A DNA stretch of 64,000 bases. Origin: Acidithiobacillus sulfurivorans. Lineage in GTDB: Bacteria > Pseudomonadota > Gammaproteobacteria > Acidithiobacillales > Acidithiobacillaceae. The stretch lies in NCBI RefSeq assembly GCF_018853815.1, contig NZ_JAAOMP010000164.1:1-64000 (forward strand). Reading direction: 5' to 3'. Shown in pieces: positions 27,620-37,700 of this stretch. The notes below the pieces were generated by a model. It was given only the letters and a program-made list of their open reading frames with translations, was not told the origin of the DNA and did no database searches. Made by a program: the position numbers and the translations under genes. Each line of letters begins with the position of its first letter. The stretch's first letter is position 1.

Positions 27620-28156
27620 ATGAAAGACAGTGATATCAAAGCGTTTTATTCGCCAAATATAACCTTTAGATTTATCTATACTTACGGTTCTATCGCCTTA
27701 ATTATCCTGATCTTTGAGGTCGTAGCATTCCATTACGCGGAAAATCGCCCAACATTGTGGGTGACGTGGGTCACCATGAGTTCTTTTGTAGGCGGATTTT
27801 GGATATTGCAGAGATACAAGCCTACCAGAATATCTATTCACCCCCATAATTATTTTTATGTCGTCAATAATGTAGAATCTGTTATTGAGGAATTACCCAT
27901 CATCCTTGAGCAGGAAAGAAAGTTTTACGGTTTTTCCCACGGCTACAGAAAAGTCGAAAATGGGGATAGTAGCGTATCATTTATCCCTGTTGGGAAACTG
28001 TATGGGGCAGATGACAGCTTTTATAAAAGCATGATTGGAAAAGTAACGGTATTTTCTGGCACAACGGGAATCGTCGAAGTGAAAAAAGATAATGATGGCG
28101 CACTCATCTATGGCCCGTATTTTACCTTAAAAAAGATATATGACGAAATCTGTTAA
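27620..28156 (+). CDS. hypothetical protein with two N-terminal membrane segments, AT-rich
   Basis: This 178-residue protein has two N-terminal hydrophobic helices (YGSIALIILIFEVVAFHY and VTWVTMSSFVGGFWIL) followed by a roughly 110-residue soluble domain rich in beta strands (FYVVNNVESVIEELPIIL, SVSFIPVGKLYG, KVTVFSGTTGIVEVKK). No family is recognised. The composition is AT-rich like the preceding gene, and the spacing of about 40 bp suggests one transcript. A defence or surface role is possible from the island context but not supported by a motif. Confidence 0.6.
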   Translation: MKDSDIKAFYSPNITFRFIYTYGSIALIILIFEVVAFHYAENRPTLWVTWVTMSSFVGGFWILQRYKPTRISIHPHNYFYVVNNVESVIEELPIILEQERKFYGFSHGYRKVENGDSSVSFIPVGKLYGADDSFYKSMIGKVTVFSGTTGIVEVKKDNDGALIYGPYFTLKKIYDEIC

Positions 28157-28164
28157 TCCGTGAT

Positions 28165-28195
28165 GGCAACCCAAGGCCCTTATTTTCTGGGTGCC
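28165..28195 (+). terminator. hairpin downstream of the AT-rich pair
   Basis: GGCAACCCA (28165-28173) pairs with TGGGTGCC (28188-28195), with one bulged A. There is no long T-run, so it is a weak terminator at best. Confidence 0.45.
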
Positions 28196-28217
28196 CTCAA
28201 TATGCTAAATTTTCGCA

Positions 28218-28910
28218 ATGAGCAATGTTTACCCATTCCCCGCTGGCGGCAAATCCGCCAAACCCTTGCGCAAGAAAAGCCACCGCACGAAAAGCAGTGA
28301 TAATGCCTATGGTCCGGCGCTGCTGCTACAAGACTTCGACGATATTCCGGTAGATGTGCTCGACGCGATTATTCAGGCGGGTAGCCTGTACCTTGCGCAG
28401 TCCGGTCTGGAATCCACTGAAGATGAATTGGCTTCACCCTGCGCCCAGTTTCTGCGGACCCTTCATGGCATGAATGCCCTGACGGAAGCGGCCAATGTGC
28501 TGATCTGTGAAGCGCAGAGATACCCGGAACAGACGGATCGGGAAGCCGTGGATTGGCTGCTTCAACGGACCAAAGCCACACACAAGGTGATGCGCAAGCT
28601 GGATGAAATGCTTCCACAGGATGCATTCATTCTTGCTTCAAACAGCTTTGGACCGGACTTTATGGCGGAATATGCCACCAATGCCGCCATGCTGTTGGTC
28701 AGTCATTTTGCGGAAGACCTTCTGGCGTACTATGACGAAAATTTCATCCAAACCAGGAAGGACCGGCGCAAGGTGATGATGATCGACTACCAGGATGCCT
28801 ATCGGGAAGTGATTCAGGATTGCCAGATACACATAGGTGCCCATGGCTTTCTGATGAAAGAACTGGCCTCGGCACAACGCGCATTGAATAAGGGGATGAA
28901 AGAACCATGA
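28218..28910 (+). CDS. hypothetical soluble protein
   Basis: This 230-residue protein has a basic N-terminus (KPLRKKSHRTKSS) that might bind nucleic acid and a mainly helical body (DILDAIIQAGSLYLA..., TEAANVLICEAQRY, YATNAAMLLVSHFAEDLLAYYDENF). No signal peptide, membrane helix or catalytic motif is seen. No family is recognised. GC content is back to that of the chromosome, unlike the two genes before it. Its stop overlaps the next start by ATGA. Confidence 0.6.
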   Translation: MSNVYPFPAGGKSAKPLRKKSHRTKSSDNAYGPALLLQDFDDIPVDVLDAIIQAGSLYLAQSGLESTEDELASPCAQFLRTLHGMNALTEAANVLICEAQRYPEQTDREAVDWLLQRTKATHKVMRKLDEMLPQDAFILASNSFGPDFMAEYATNAAMLLVSHFAEDLLAYYDENFIQTRKDRRKVMMIDYQDAYREVIQDCQIHIGAHGFLMKELASAQRALNKGMKEP

Positions 28911-29134
28911 CGGTGACAAAAGCAGAAATGGCGCATGCACTGGTGGACGAGACGGGTTTGACCTATCTGACCAGTCTGGAACTGGTGAATTATAGTGGTG
29001 CCATTGCCGGCAGGGACGTACACGTAGATGGGCTTGCCGGTGATGTGATGTTGTGGCAATGTAAGGAATCCTTACAAGCTCTAATCGGCAGGAGGTTTTT
29101 ATGCTGGCGAAGATCACTTCCAAGAATCAGTTGA
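28907..29134 (+). pseudogene. truncated IHF-alpha-like gene
   Basis: The first 18 or so residues (MTVTKAEMAHALVDETGL) match the start of integration host factor alpha (IhfA), but the following conserved NKREAK segment and the DNA-binding arm are absent. The frame runs on into unrelated sequence, for 75 codons in all, and overlaps the AbrB-type gene by 34 bp. It is therefore probably a fragment rather than a working IHF subunit. It starts with ATGA at the end of the previous gene. Confidence 0.45.
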
Positions 29135-29355
29135 CGTTACCAAAAGCTGTGGTGGATTCTGTTTCTAAAGCGGATTACTTTGATATTCAGGTCCGCGCTG
29201 GCCAGATTGTCTTAACCCCCATTCGCGTGCAGAGGGGCGATGCGGTGCGTTCCAAACTGGCAGAACTGGGTATTGACGATTCGGATGTTGCAGATGCCGT
29301 TAGCTGGGCGAGGCATCCTGAGTCCACCCTGGTTGATGATAAAGCGACGTTTTGA
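29101..29355 (+). CDS. AbrB/MazE-type antitoxin
   Basis: This 84-residue protein has an N-terminal swapped-hairpin AbrB fold (MLAKITSKNQLTLPKAVVDSV, IVLTPIRV) that binds DNA, followed by an acidic helical tail (DSDVADAVSWARHPES) that probably wraps the toxin. AGGAGG precedes the start. The stop is overlapped by the TTG start of the PIN toxin, giving tight antitoxin-toxin coupling. Confidence 0.88.
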   Translation: MLAKITSKNQLTLPKAVVDSVSKADYFDIQVRAGQIVLTPIRVQRGDAVRSKLAELGIDDSDVADAVSWARHPESTLVDDKATF

Positions 29356-29789
29356 GTACATCTCTGCGGCGGGTGGTGCTCGACACGAACGTTGTGCTTT
29401 CAGCGTTGCTTTTCCCCAATGGGCACCTCTCGATCATTCGTGAGGCGTGGTGGGCAGGGCGGTTTAATCCGCTGATTAACCAGGTGACGGTGAGTGAGCT
29501 TTTGCGGGTTTTGTCTTACCCGAAGTTCCGTTTGTCCATGCCTGAGAAAGAAGAGTTGCTATCAGACTATGTGCCTTACTGCGAGGTCGTTCAAAAGGGT
29601 TCAGGGATCTGTGACATACCGGAATGCAGGGATCCCATGGATGTCCCCTTTCTTGAGCTTGCTGCGACGGGTAATGCCGATCTCTTGGTCAGTGGGGATA
29701 AAGATCTGCTCGCTTTAAGGGAGCAGGTGCGATTTGATGTTCTCGCGCCTGGAGAGTTCATCAGCCGCATTTTAAAAATCCACAGTTAA
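29352..29789 (+). CDS. PIN-domain toxin (putative RNase)
   Basis: This 145-residue PIN-fold protein has acidic metal-binding residues in the usual places: VVLDTNVVLSALL (first Asp), a central glutamate in VSELLRVLSYP, and the late SGDKDLLAL aspartates. Such toxins cleave RNA, often tRNA. The likely start is TTG at 29352, overlapping the antitoxin stop (TTGA). The adjacent AbrB-type gene is its antitoxin. It is the last accessory gene before chromosomal genes resume; 29790-30044 holds no gene that can be supported. Confidence 0.87.
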   Translation: MSTSLRRVVLDTNVVLSALLFPNGHLSIIREAWWAGRFNPLINQVTVSELLRVLSYPKFRLSMPEKEELLSDYVPYCEVVQKGSGICDIPECRDPMDVPFLELAATGNADLLVSGDKDLLALREQVRFDVLAPGEFISRILKIHS

Positions 29790-30044
29790 TGGCCCAGGAG
29801 GCGGAGCAACGATGTATCTATCGAAAAACGGCTGAAATCATTAAAAATGGGCATAATATCTTCCGCGCTTGCGAAAACGGACATTAAATTCTACCCATTC
29901 ACTATTTCGCTCAGATTTTACGCGGCGGAATTTTGAAAAAACGCCCTTTTTCTGTCAGGCACTATGCTATACAATTTTTGAGTTTGCAGGAACCCGGCCA
30001 CAAATTTTGTTATATCCGTTGACCGGAGTGCTGCGCATGATTCT

Positions 30045-30821
30045 TTAAGTGCCGCTTGTCTGCATCCCCTGCAGGGTTTCGACCAGTAACCGATCAGACG
30101 AGTCGACACGGATGAAGCCGAGACGTGGATATTCCAGATCACGAATCACGAAAATGGTGATGGTCAGCGCGGCGGAAAAAATGATGACCTGTAACCAGGG
30201 AATGCGCTTGTGGTCGGTCATGCCATAGCCTGCCAGCAGGGCAGAAATCCAGGACAGCGCGAAAAGCAGGAAGTCAATAACCTTTGGTGGATGATTTCGG
30301 GTGGCGGCAATGCGGGTGGTGGTGATATCAAACATGGCATTCAGTGCACGGCTGACCAAGCTTAAGGTGGCGGTGTTGCCGGTGTGTTGGGCCGCCTGAG
30401 TCGCTTCTGTCCAGATTTGTTGCTGTAATTGAACGCTGCGCTGATAGGCGTCCAAAGCTGCAGGGGTGTTGGTACCACTGCGCTGATAAGTTTCCAGCCG
30501 GGTTTGCAGGTATTGTTGCATTTTTTTGCGTAGAGCCATCTGCCGCGCTGCTGGCAATAAATCCAGACGCAGATAAGCGGTGCCGACCGCATTGGCTTCC
30601 TCGGTAATCAGATCGCGGCGGTGTTCAAAACGTTCGGCGGCACCGGAAAAGGAAAACGCCAACAGTAATCCCAAAAGCCCGAATACGGCTCCGTTCAGTG
30701 CTCCGGAACCACCGTCAGCCTGACTGCGCTTGCCGAGCTTAAATCCTACAAAAACACATAAAATCAATCCAATAAACAATACCGCAGAGTACAGCCAGGG
30801 ATTCAAAAATGGCGGATTCAT
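30045..30821 (-). CDS. DUF4239 (bestrophin-like) membrane protein
   Basis: This 258-residue membrane protein of the DUF4239 family begins with a hydrophobic helix (WLYSAVLFIGLILCVFVGFKLG). It contains the characteristic GAVFGLLGLLLAFSFSGAAERFEHRRDLITEEANAVGTAYLRLDLL and ends with two hydrophobic helices. Bestrophin-like chloride channels have been proposed as relatives, without direct proof for this family. The start at 30821 is chosen for AAAGGA just upstream; the frame extends further without a better site. Confidence 0.85.
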   Translation of the reverse strand: MNPPFLNPWLYSAVLFIGLILCVFVGFKLGKRSQADGGSGALNGAVFGLLGLLLAFSFSGAAERFEHRRDLITEEANAVGTAYLRLDLLPAARQMALRKKMQQYLQTRLETYQRSGTNTPAALDAYQRSVQLQQQIWTEATQAAQHTGNTATLSLVSRALNAMFDITTTRIAATRNHPPKVIDFLLFALSWISALLAGYGMTDHKRIPWLQVIIFSAALTITIFVIRDLEYPRLGFIRVDSSDRLLVETLQGMQTSGT

Positions 30822-30986
30822 AAAGTCCTTTGGAAACGCATGGAGAGGCCTGATTAAATAGGTAATAGTTTGCCCCATGCTGCACTTTTTCGCTAGAATC
30901 CAGGCAGCAAAAAAGAACCGTTGATACGAAATGTCCGGAAGGTTACTGGTTCAGTAAACGCATTATCTGACAGAGGCAGGCAATTC

Positions 30987-31952
30987 ATGAAAATTCTGGT
31001 AGTGGGTGGTGCGGGTTATATTGGCAGCCATATGGTGAAACGGTTGCTTCAGGGCGGGGCGGAGGTGGTGACTCTGGATAATCTTTCCGGTGGTTATCGT
31101 GATGCAATTTGTGGTGGTGCATTTGTTTATGGAGATATTGCGGATACCCGTTTTCTGAATCGGGTTTTCTCAACGCATTCATTTGATGCAGTCATGCATT
31201 TTGCTTCTTATATTCAGGTGGGGGAATCCGTGCAGGAACCTGCCAAATATTATCAGAACAATGTCAGTAATACGCTGAATCTTCTGGATGTGATGATTGC
31301 ATTTGATGTCAAAAAATTTATTTTTTCTTCTACAGCAGCGATTTTTGGTGAACCTCAATATACTCCTATTGATGAAAATCATCCCAAAAACCCCATTAAT
31401 CCCTATGGGCGGAGCAAGTGGATGGTGGAGCAGGCGCTGTCTGACTATGATCGCGCTTATGGGCTCAAATCTGCCTGTTTGCGCTACTTCAATGCGGCAG
31501 GTGCAGACCCCGATGGAGAAATGGGTGAGCGACATGATCCGGAAACCCATCTGATTCCGCTGGTATTACAGGCGGCTTCCGGGCGACGCGCCCAGATCCG
31601 CGTGTTTGGGCGTGATTATGAGACACCCGATGGGACCTGTATTCGTGACTATATTCATGTGACTGACCTGGCTGAAGCACATTGGCTGGCACTGGAGCAT
31701 CTTCTTGAAGGGGGAGATAGTTGCGCTTTTAATCTTGGGAATGGTAATGGTTTTTCGGTACAGGAAGTCATAGATGTTGCCCGGCAGGTGACGAGCAAGC
31801 CCATTGCTTGTGAAGATGAAGCTCGGCGTGCAGGGGACCCCGCCCGCCTGGTAGCAGACTCACGCAAAATTCGGGAACAACTGGGTTGGCAACCTCGCTA
31901 TGCGGATCTGGCCAACATTATCGCTGATGCCTGGCGTTGGGAGACCCGCTAA
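30987..31952 (+). CDS. galE: UDP-glucose 4-epimerase GalE
   Basis: GalE interconverts UDP-glucose and UDP-galactose with bound NAD. The 321-residue extended SDR has GGAGYIGSHMV at the N-terminus, FSSTAAIFG and NPYGRSK (catalytic YxxxK), the LRYFNAAGADP motif and DYIHVTDLAEAH. The length is slightly short of the E. coli enzyme (338). The start at 30987 is chosen because the Rossmann motif follows at once; the frame is open upstream. It probably supplies sugars for LPS or exopolysaccharide. Confidence 0.93.
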   Translation: MKILVVGGAGYIGSHMVKRLLQGGAEVVTLDNLSGGYRDAICGGAFVYGDIADTRFLNRVFSTHSFDAVMHFASYIQVGESVQEPAKYYQNNVSNTLNLLDVMIAFDVKKFIFSSTAAIFGEPQYTPIDENHPKNPINPYGRSKWMVEQALSDYDRAYGLKSACLRYFNAAGADPDGEMGERHDPETHLIPLVLQAASGRRAQIRVFGRDYETPDGTCIRDYIHVTDLAEAHWLALEHLLEGGDSCAFNLGNGNGFSVQEVIDVARQVTSKPIACEDEARRAGDPARLVADSRKIREQLGWQPRYADLANIIADAWRWETR

Positions 31953-31987
31953 GGAGTCATCCAACGCCAGCGATCAAGCGCAGACAA

Positions 31988-32836
31988 TCAAGCGCCAGGG
32001 ATGCAGCCCTGGGCACCGACACTGCCCCCCAGTTTCTGGATGAACTCCGGCGTGCGGTGCACGTCAATTCCGTGCTTCATCTGCATCTCCAGCCCTTTGG
32101 CCGTTTTGATGCAGTACAACAGGGCGGGGGTGGCCGTTTCTCCGGTCTGATGCAAGAGTTGGGTATTGGCCTTGACCGCTGCCCCGTCTACCGCAGGAAT
32201 ATGACTCAGGGGTGTGGTGCTACCTTCTTCGGTATGCAAATCAAAGCCCTTTTCGTTATTGGCCCAGGCTTCGGCAGGATTTTTTGATGCGAGAATGGTT
32301 GCCGCCTTGGCTGGGCTGGATGGCTTGAGGAAGCCGACAGGAACCACTTTTACCCGGACTTTGCCTTCGGCTACCGGTTGTTGCAGGGCTTCCCAGAGCA
32401 GATGACAGAAAATACAGTTGGGATCCATGAATACGACCATCAGCGGTCCCGAATGTCCTATGGTAAAACCCGGTGCTGCCAAGGCTGCAGGCGCAATTTT
32501 TTCGGCAGCTACTTTGGCGGGTTGAGGCAGGTACTTGTCTGCATAATGTCCGGTGATGTTTTCCTGCTGGGCATTGACTACCGGACCCAATAACAGATAT
32601 TTGTCGGCCAGCATCCATAATATGCCCTGCTGGTGCTGATCAGTTTCAACGACAATACCCGTCAGGCTGTGGACGGGGCCAGGGAAGACTTTAGTGACAT
32701 GGATTTTATCGTGGAAATTTTGCTGGACCAAGTGTTCCGCCGGTTTCAGGTTGGAGGGTGTGACGCTGGCGCAACCTGCAAGCAAGAAGCCTCCTGTGAG
32801 TAATGCCAGGTTGCGGAACGGTCTGTTTAACGTCAT
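31988..32836 (-). CDS. DsbG/DsbC-like thiol:disulfide isomerase lipoprotein
   Basis: This 282-residue protein has a lipobox (LLAGC) near residue 22 and an N-terminal dimerisation-type region. A thioredoxin-fold domain follows with the active-site CxxC as CIFC in VVFMDPNCIFCHLLWEAL. The cis-proline segment TPALLY is near the end. It probably acts in the periplasm as a disulfide isomerase or as a chaperone anchored to the membrane. The lipid anchor is unusual for DsbG, which is normally soluble. Confidence 0.85.
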   Translation of the reverse strand: MTLNRPFRNLALLTGGFLLAGCASVTPSNLKPAEHLVQQNFHDKIHVTKVFPGPVHSLTGIVVETDQHQQGILWMLADKYLLLGPVVNAQQENITGHYADKYLPQPAKVAAEKIAPAALAAPGFTIGHSGPLMVVFMDPNCIFCHLLWEALQQPVAEGKVRVKVVPVGFLKPSSPAKAATILASKNPAEAWANNEKGFDLHTEEGSTTPLSHIPAVDGAAVKANTQLLHQTGETATPALLYCIKTAKGLEMQMKHGIDVHRTPEFIQKLGGSVGAQGCIPGA

Positions 32837-32990
32837 TTCTTATAATCCTCAGGCTGATTTGTTGAATACAATGCCTCCATCCTAGCAAATACCCTTACCT
32901 GTCGCATCCCGATCAATCAGAACCGATCAATCAGCGTTACTAAGCCAGAATGCGTTGTTGCAGGGTATGAAATGGTTACCGGGGACTGGA

Positions 32991-33572
32991 TCAAAATAAA
33001 AAAATGGTGCTTATCCACAGACCAATGCCTCCGGCAGCACTGATCCCCGCTATGGCAAACAACCATTTACGTCGGGTCAGCGCGGTTATGGAAGCCAATG
33101 ATATGGCAATTTGCAGAAAAATCATGGCAATTTCTAGATTATTATGGGGGCGGTTGAGATGCGCCGACTCCCGGTTGGCCGCTTCAGATTTTTGCTCCAT
33201 TTCCGTGGCGCTTTGCTGAATGCTGACTTTCTGTTGTTCATATTTTGCAATTTTTTCTTTAAAGCCGACGGCTTTGTCAGGGGCAAGAATAATGGCCAGC
33301 TCCATCATGTGCAGCTTGGTGCTGACGGCCTGATAGTAATTCCACTGGTCAGCAGCCTTGGCTTTTTCCAGGACGGCGTCGTTTTTTTGGAGCAGTACCT
33401 CATTCATCAGGTGCGTTCCCTGATAACTGACAATGGCGCCAAAGGCCGCGAGAATGACGGTAAATATGGCGACCCACTGACTGAGACTGTGATGCTCTCC
33501 GCCATGGCCTTCGGCAGCATGATGAACCATTTCTTCGTGGGGTGGGTGGCTATGCAGTCCATGTCCGCTCAT
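32991..33572 (-). CDS. DUF4337-family membrane protein
   Basis: This 193-residue protein has a histidine-rich N-terminus (MSGHGLHSHPPHEEMVHHAAEGHGGEHH), then one hydrophobic segment (WVAIFTVILAAFGAIVSY), a long charged, probably coiled-coil segment (about residues 55-135) and two C-terminal membrane helices. This is the DUF4337 layout, a family of unknown function. The His-rich head could bind metal ions, which is inference. It is divergent from msrA. Confidence 0.8.
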   Translation of the reverse strand: MSGHGLHSHPPHEEMVHHAAEGHGGEHHSLSQWVAIFTVILAAFGAIVSYQGTHLMNEVLLQKNDAVLEKAKAADQWNYYQAVSTKLHMMELAIILAPDKAVGFKEKIAKYEQQKVSIQQSATEMEQKSEAANRESAHLNRPHNNLEIAMIFLQIAISLASITALTRRKWLFAIAGISAAGGIGLWISTIFLF

Positions 33573-33680
33573 GACATCTCCAGCTTGGTCAATAGTTGAT
33601 TTGCGGCTATGCTCATGAGATTGCCGGTTTAGGTCAAGTGCTTTGTGGTCTTTCCCGAATACGAATCCAGGAGGTTAGTG

Positions 33681-34274
33681 ATGGTCATGCAAATACCAGC
33701 TCCCCAAGGAGAGCAACCAGACGCCACTATGCCCGGAATGGCCGTACTTGCAGGTGGTTGCTTCTGGTGTACTGAAGCCGTTTATCTTGCCCTGGAAGGG
33801 GTCACCCGGGTGGTTTCGGGTTACACCGGAGGAGCCCGGGAAACAGCTAATTATCGCGCGGTTTGTAGTGGTACAAGCGGTCATGCCGAGGCGGTGCAGA
33901 TTTACTTTGATCCGGCGCGTTTGTCATTTGGCCGTCTGTTGCAGGTCTTTTTCGCCGTGGCCCATGACCCCACCCAACGCAATCGCCAGGGGAATGATGT
34001 GGGGACGCAATATCGTTCGGCCATTTTTGCCGTAAATGCTGCACAACAGCAGATGGCTAACGATTATATTGCAGAACTCAATGCGACAGGATTATTCGGA
34101 CAATCCATAGTGACTGAAGTAACTCTTCTGGAAAACTTTTATCCTGCGGAGGACTATCATCAGGATTATGCCCGCCGTAATCCTGATCAACCTTATATCT
34201 GTGCGGTTGCTTTGCCCAAGGTGGAAAAATTGCGGCATACTTTTCCACAGTATTTACACGCAAAGGAGTCTTAG
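33681..34274 (+). CDS. msrA: peptide-methionine (S)-S-oxide reductase MsrA
   Basis: MsrA reduces the S form of methionine sulfoxide in proteins. The 197-residue protein has the catalytic GGCFWCTEAVY motif near residue 25, the GYTGGARETANYRAV segment and EDYHQDYARRN. The start at ATG 33681 follows AGGAGG at 33668; an earlier in-frame start has no such site. msrB starts 3 bp after its stop, so both stereoisomers are repaired by one operon. Confidence 0.95.
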   Translation: MVMQIPAPQGEQPDATMPGMAVLAGGCFWCTEAVYLALEGVTRVVSGYTGGARETANYRAVCSGTSGHAEAVQIYFDPARLSFGRLLQVFFAVAHDPTQRNRQGNDVGTQYRSAIFAVNAAQQQMANDYIAELNATGLFGQSIVTEVTLLENFYPAEDYHQDYARRNPDQPYICAVALPKVEKLRHTFPQYLHAKES

Positions 34275-34277
34275 GAA

Positions 34278-34706
34278 ATGCCAACTTCATCTGCAGGATA
34301 TGACTTGACCCCCATTGATGCCAACACCCGTGCCGAAATGGCCAAAGATCTGTCCGCAGAGGTGCGTCATGTGTTATTTGAGCATGGTACGGAACCGCCG
34401 TTTTGTGGTGGCTTACTCCATGAAAAGGAAGCTGGTGACTACGTGTGCGCTCTTTGTAGCCTGCCCTTGTTCCGCTCGGCCAACAAATTTGAATCAGGAA
34501 CCGGCTGGCCCAGCTTTTGGGAGCCTTTCGCCCCTGACCATATCCGCGAATTGACCGACACCAGCTATGGCAGGGTGCGTACGGAAATCCGTTGCGCCCG
34601 CTGCGACAGCCATCTGGGTCATGTATTTCCCGATGGACCTAAACCCACTGGCCTGCGCTATTGCCTTAATTCCGCCGCCCTCCGGTTTGAACCCGAGGCA
34701 GGATGA
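34278..34706 (+). CDS. msrB: peptide-methionine (R)-S-oxide reductase MsrB
   Basis: This 142-residue MsrB reduces the R form of methionine sulfoxide. It has paired zinc-binding CxxC motifs (CALC and CARC), the GTGWPSF motif and the catalytic cysteine in RYCLNSAALRF. GGAGTCTTAGGAA lies between it and msrA and supplies its ribosome site. Its stop is followed directly by a hairpin. Confidence 0.95.
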   Translation: MPTSSAGYDLTPIDANTRAEMAKDLSAEVRHVLFEHGTEPPFCGGLLHEKEAGDYVCALCSLPLFRSANKFESGTGWPSFWEPFAPDHIRELTDTSYGRVRTEIRCARCDSHLGHVFPDGPKPTGLRYCLNSAALRFEPEAG

Positions 34707-34727
34707 GCCTGAGAACAACAGGCTTTC
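34706..34727 (+). terminator. hairpin after msrB
   Basis: A 6-bp stem AGCCTG/CAGGCT with a 7-base loop is followed by TTTC. It lies in the 24-bp gap between msrB and the convergent GGDEF-EAL gene and could act from either side. Confidence 0.55.
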
Positions 34728-34730
34728 AGG

Positions 34731-37700
34731 CTAACTGTCGTTTTCAGGATGAATGATCGCCTGGTTTTCTGGAAGGCTGTCGCGTGTGGCCGCAAAGTTG
34801 TCTGCCATTTTCTTTCTGAGTCGAGTAATTTCTTCAGAGCTATGTTCGCGAGAAATGCAGGCATGGTAGGCGTGATGCGCCGTTGCGAGCGCTGAGCCTT
34901 CCAGGCCGTGGGTATCCAGATATTTTCCCAAACGACAACGATGGGCGTCATCCAGGCTCGGAAGCTGGCCAAGAATCGCGGGCGCAATCTGATATAAGCT
35001 GTCGAATTGCAAATGCGAGGCGTAAGCACCCAACAGGGTTTTAGGCTGATTATTTTGTGGCTGTGGCGTCCAGGCCTGAAGCCAGGGAAGCAATGATTCT
35101 TCGGGCATGGGCCGCGCAATGGCATAACCCTGCACACAGTCCACACCAAGAACAGCCAAAGCATCCAGCGTCTCCAGCGTCTCCGCCCCCTCGACCACAT
35201 AACGCGAACCCATGGACATGGCCAATGCGGCAACACTGCCGACGAAAATCAGATCACTGGGTTGCTCGGGAATTCCACGGACCAGGCATTGGTCCAGTTT
35301 GACTTCATCAACGGCAATTTCTTTCAGGCGCAGCAGCGAGGCGTAGGCGCTACCCACATCATCCAGAGCAATACGAACGCCCAGTGAGCGAATAGCGGCA
35401 ATTTTTTCCTGGGCCAGTTGCAGGGATAAAAAATCGCCATTTTCGAGAATCTCCAGGGTTAATTGTTCAGGTGCCAGAGCACTGTCGGTCAGAATAGCCT
35501 GCAATTCAGGTAGGAAATTGTCTGCAAAGAGAGCGTCCGGGGGAAGGTTCACCGCGACTTCCAGGGTATACCCGGCAAGATGAAGCTGTTGTGCTGTCTG
35601 GGTGGCAGAACGCAGCATTTTGCCGGTGAGAAGATGTGCTGACGTGCTGTCCAGATGGGGAATAAACGTGCCCGGAAGAATAATCTCCGTTCCTTGCCGT
35701 AAGCGGGCGAGGGCTTCAATACCAATGATTCGACCCGTTGCCAGATGCAGAATCGGTTGATAATAAGGAATCAGGCCTTCATCCTGCTGAAGCAGTGTCA
35801 AATACGACAGATTTGTTTCTCCAGAAAACGCTTCTTCTCCCTGGAAACTGGCCCAAAAGTGTTTGCGTTCCGTTTTATTGGCTTTGGCGACATAAAGCGC
35901 CTGATCAGCATGACGCAGCAATATTTCGCTATCCCCTTCGTCAAAGGGAAAAATGGTGATGCCCAGACTTCCGCCTATTTTGACCGTGATATTTCCAGGA
36001 AGAACATAAGGTCTTTCCAGCGCCTCGAATATCCGGAACATCACTTTTTCAACATCTTCCATGTTCTGGATGTTTTCCAGAATCAAAGCAAATTCATCGC
36101 CTCCCACCCGGGCCACAAAGTCTGTCTGCCGAAGTGCCTGACCAAGTCGGGTAGCGACTTTTTGTAATAATACATCCCCGGCAGCATGCCCATGCTGATC
36201 GTTAACGGGCTTGAAATCATCCAGGTCGAGCATGCAGATGCCCAGTAATTTTTCTTCACGCTGGGCGCGCTGGATGGCCTCGGGAACTCTGTCCAGAAGA
36301 GCCACCCGATTGGGCAATCGGGTGAGCGCGTCATGACGCGCCATCCAGCTCTGGGTGATACGTTCCTGATCAATCCGTTTTTTGAGATCCATTTCATCCA
36401 GGCCATAACCAATCAGTTTGCCGACCCGGGCAAGCGTGCCCAGGATTTCCTGGTCAAAAATGTTCGTTTCGCTGCTGGTAACACCGAGAATCGCCCAGAT
36501 TTGTCCATTACGCCGAATCGGGATGGTAGCGACGCTGGCCCAGTTTTGTTGTTCCATCAGATCATGTTGGGTACTTAACGCGGGATCGTTGCGGTAATCA
36601 TTGCGGTATTGCAGGCGCTCTGATTTCCAGGTATCCCGCAAGAGGCTGGGACGATCTGAAAACAGCTGGATACCCAGATTACTGAGAATCCCGCTCCCGG
36701 TACCGGCACCCGCAAGGGCCTTGAAACAACCAATCTGATCGGGCTTCATGACGTAAGCGGTTTTGAACAAGGTCCCTTCAACAATGTGTTGGCAGGTTTT
36801 ACGGAGCATCTCGGTTTCGGATCGGGCTCGGATCAGAATGTCGCCTTCGGCGAGGAACGCCCGATAGAGGCTATTCAATCGATCGATGCGTATTTGTTGT
36901 TGGCGGCGACCAATGGCGATGCCTAACATGATGGCAAGATGTCGTATCAGGTTCTGGCGGTTGGGCGCACGAAAAAACCCCGGAATTTTGCTATACAGAG
37001 CAATAATAGCGTATGGCTTGGCATTTACTTTAACGGGAATGGTCACATTGGAACGCCAGCCATATTTTTGGGAGGCCATTCGCCATGGATTTGACATCGG
37101 ATCTGTTTGCCAGTCGTCTATATAAATGATTTCACCGCTGCGCCAGGCAGTTCCGGCGGGTCCCTGTCCAAAAGGGCTATTATCCAGACGAATTTCAACT
37201 GTATCGAGATATTCCTGCAATTCTTCACCGCTGACCTGATCGCGGAGCAGGTAAATGCCATCTTCAGAATGGCTGATCCAGGCGCCATCCAGACCGGGAA
37301 TAGACATCAAATTGTCGATCATACGACGTACGCTTTCTTCTGGAGTTGCATCGCTGATCAGCAGTAGATCAATACGCTCCAGAATATTGCGCTCTTCCTG
37401 GGCGGCGGATTCCATGCCCTGTAATTGCCGGGCCAGATCTGTGGCGAGTCTTTGCAGCAGATATCCGCGTAATTCCGGGGTGTCTTTAAAGAAGGGGTTG
37501 AGCAGTTCCAGCAGGCTGTCGCTGTAAAGAGCCATACTACTGATCAGCCAGTCACTTTGAATACCCATTAAAGCGTGAATTTTGCCGATTTCCTGCGATC
37601 GAAGTTCAAGATCATCCCCATCGTCTGGCAATAGCAGCGACAAGGAGTGTTTGCATTGTTCTGCTTTCAGCCGGGCTACGCGTTCATCACCCAGACGTTC

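Noticed and set aside
32007-32017. An 11-base match to the 3' end of tRNA-Phe (CCCTGGGCACC), considered as the far attachment site of the island.
   Set aside because: It lies inside the coding end of the DsbG-like gene, is short, and nothing around it looks like an island border.
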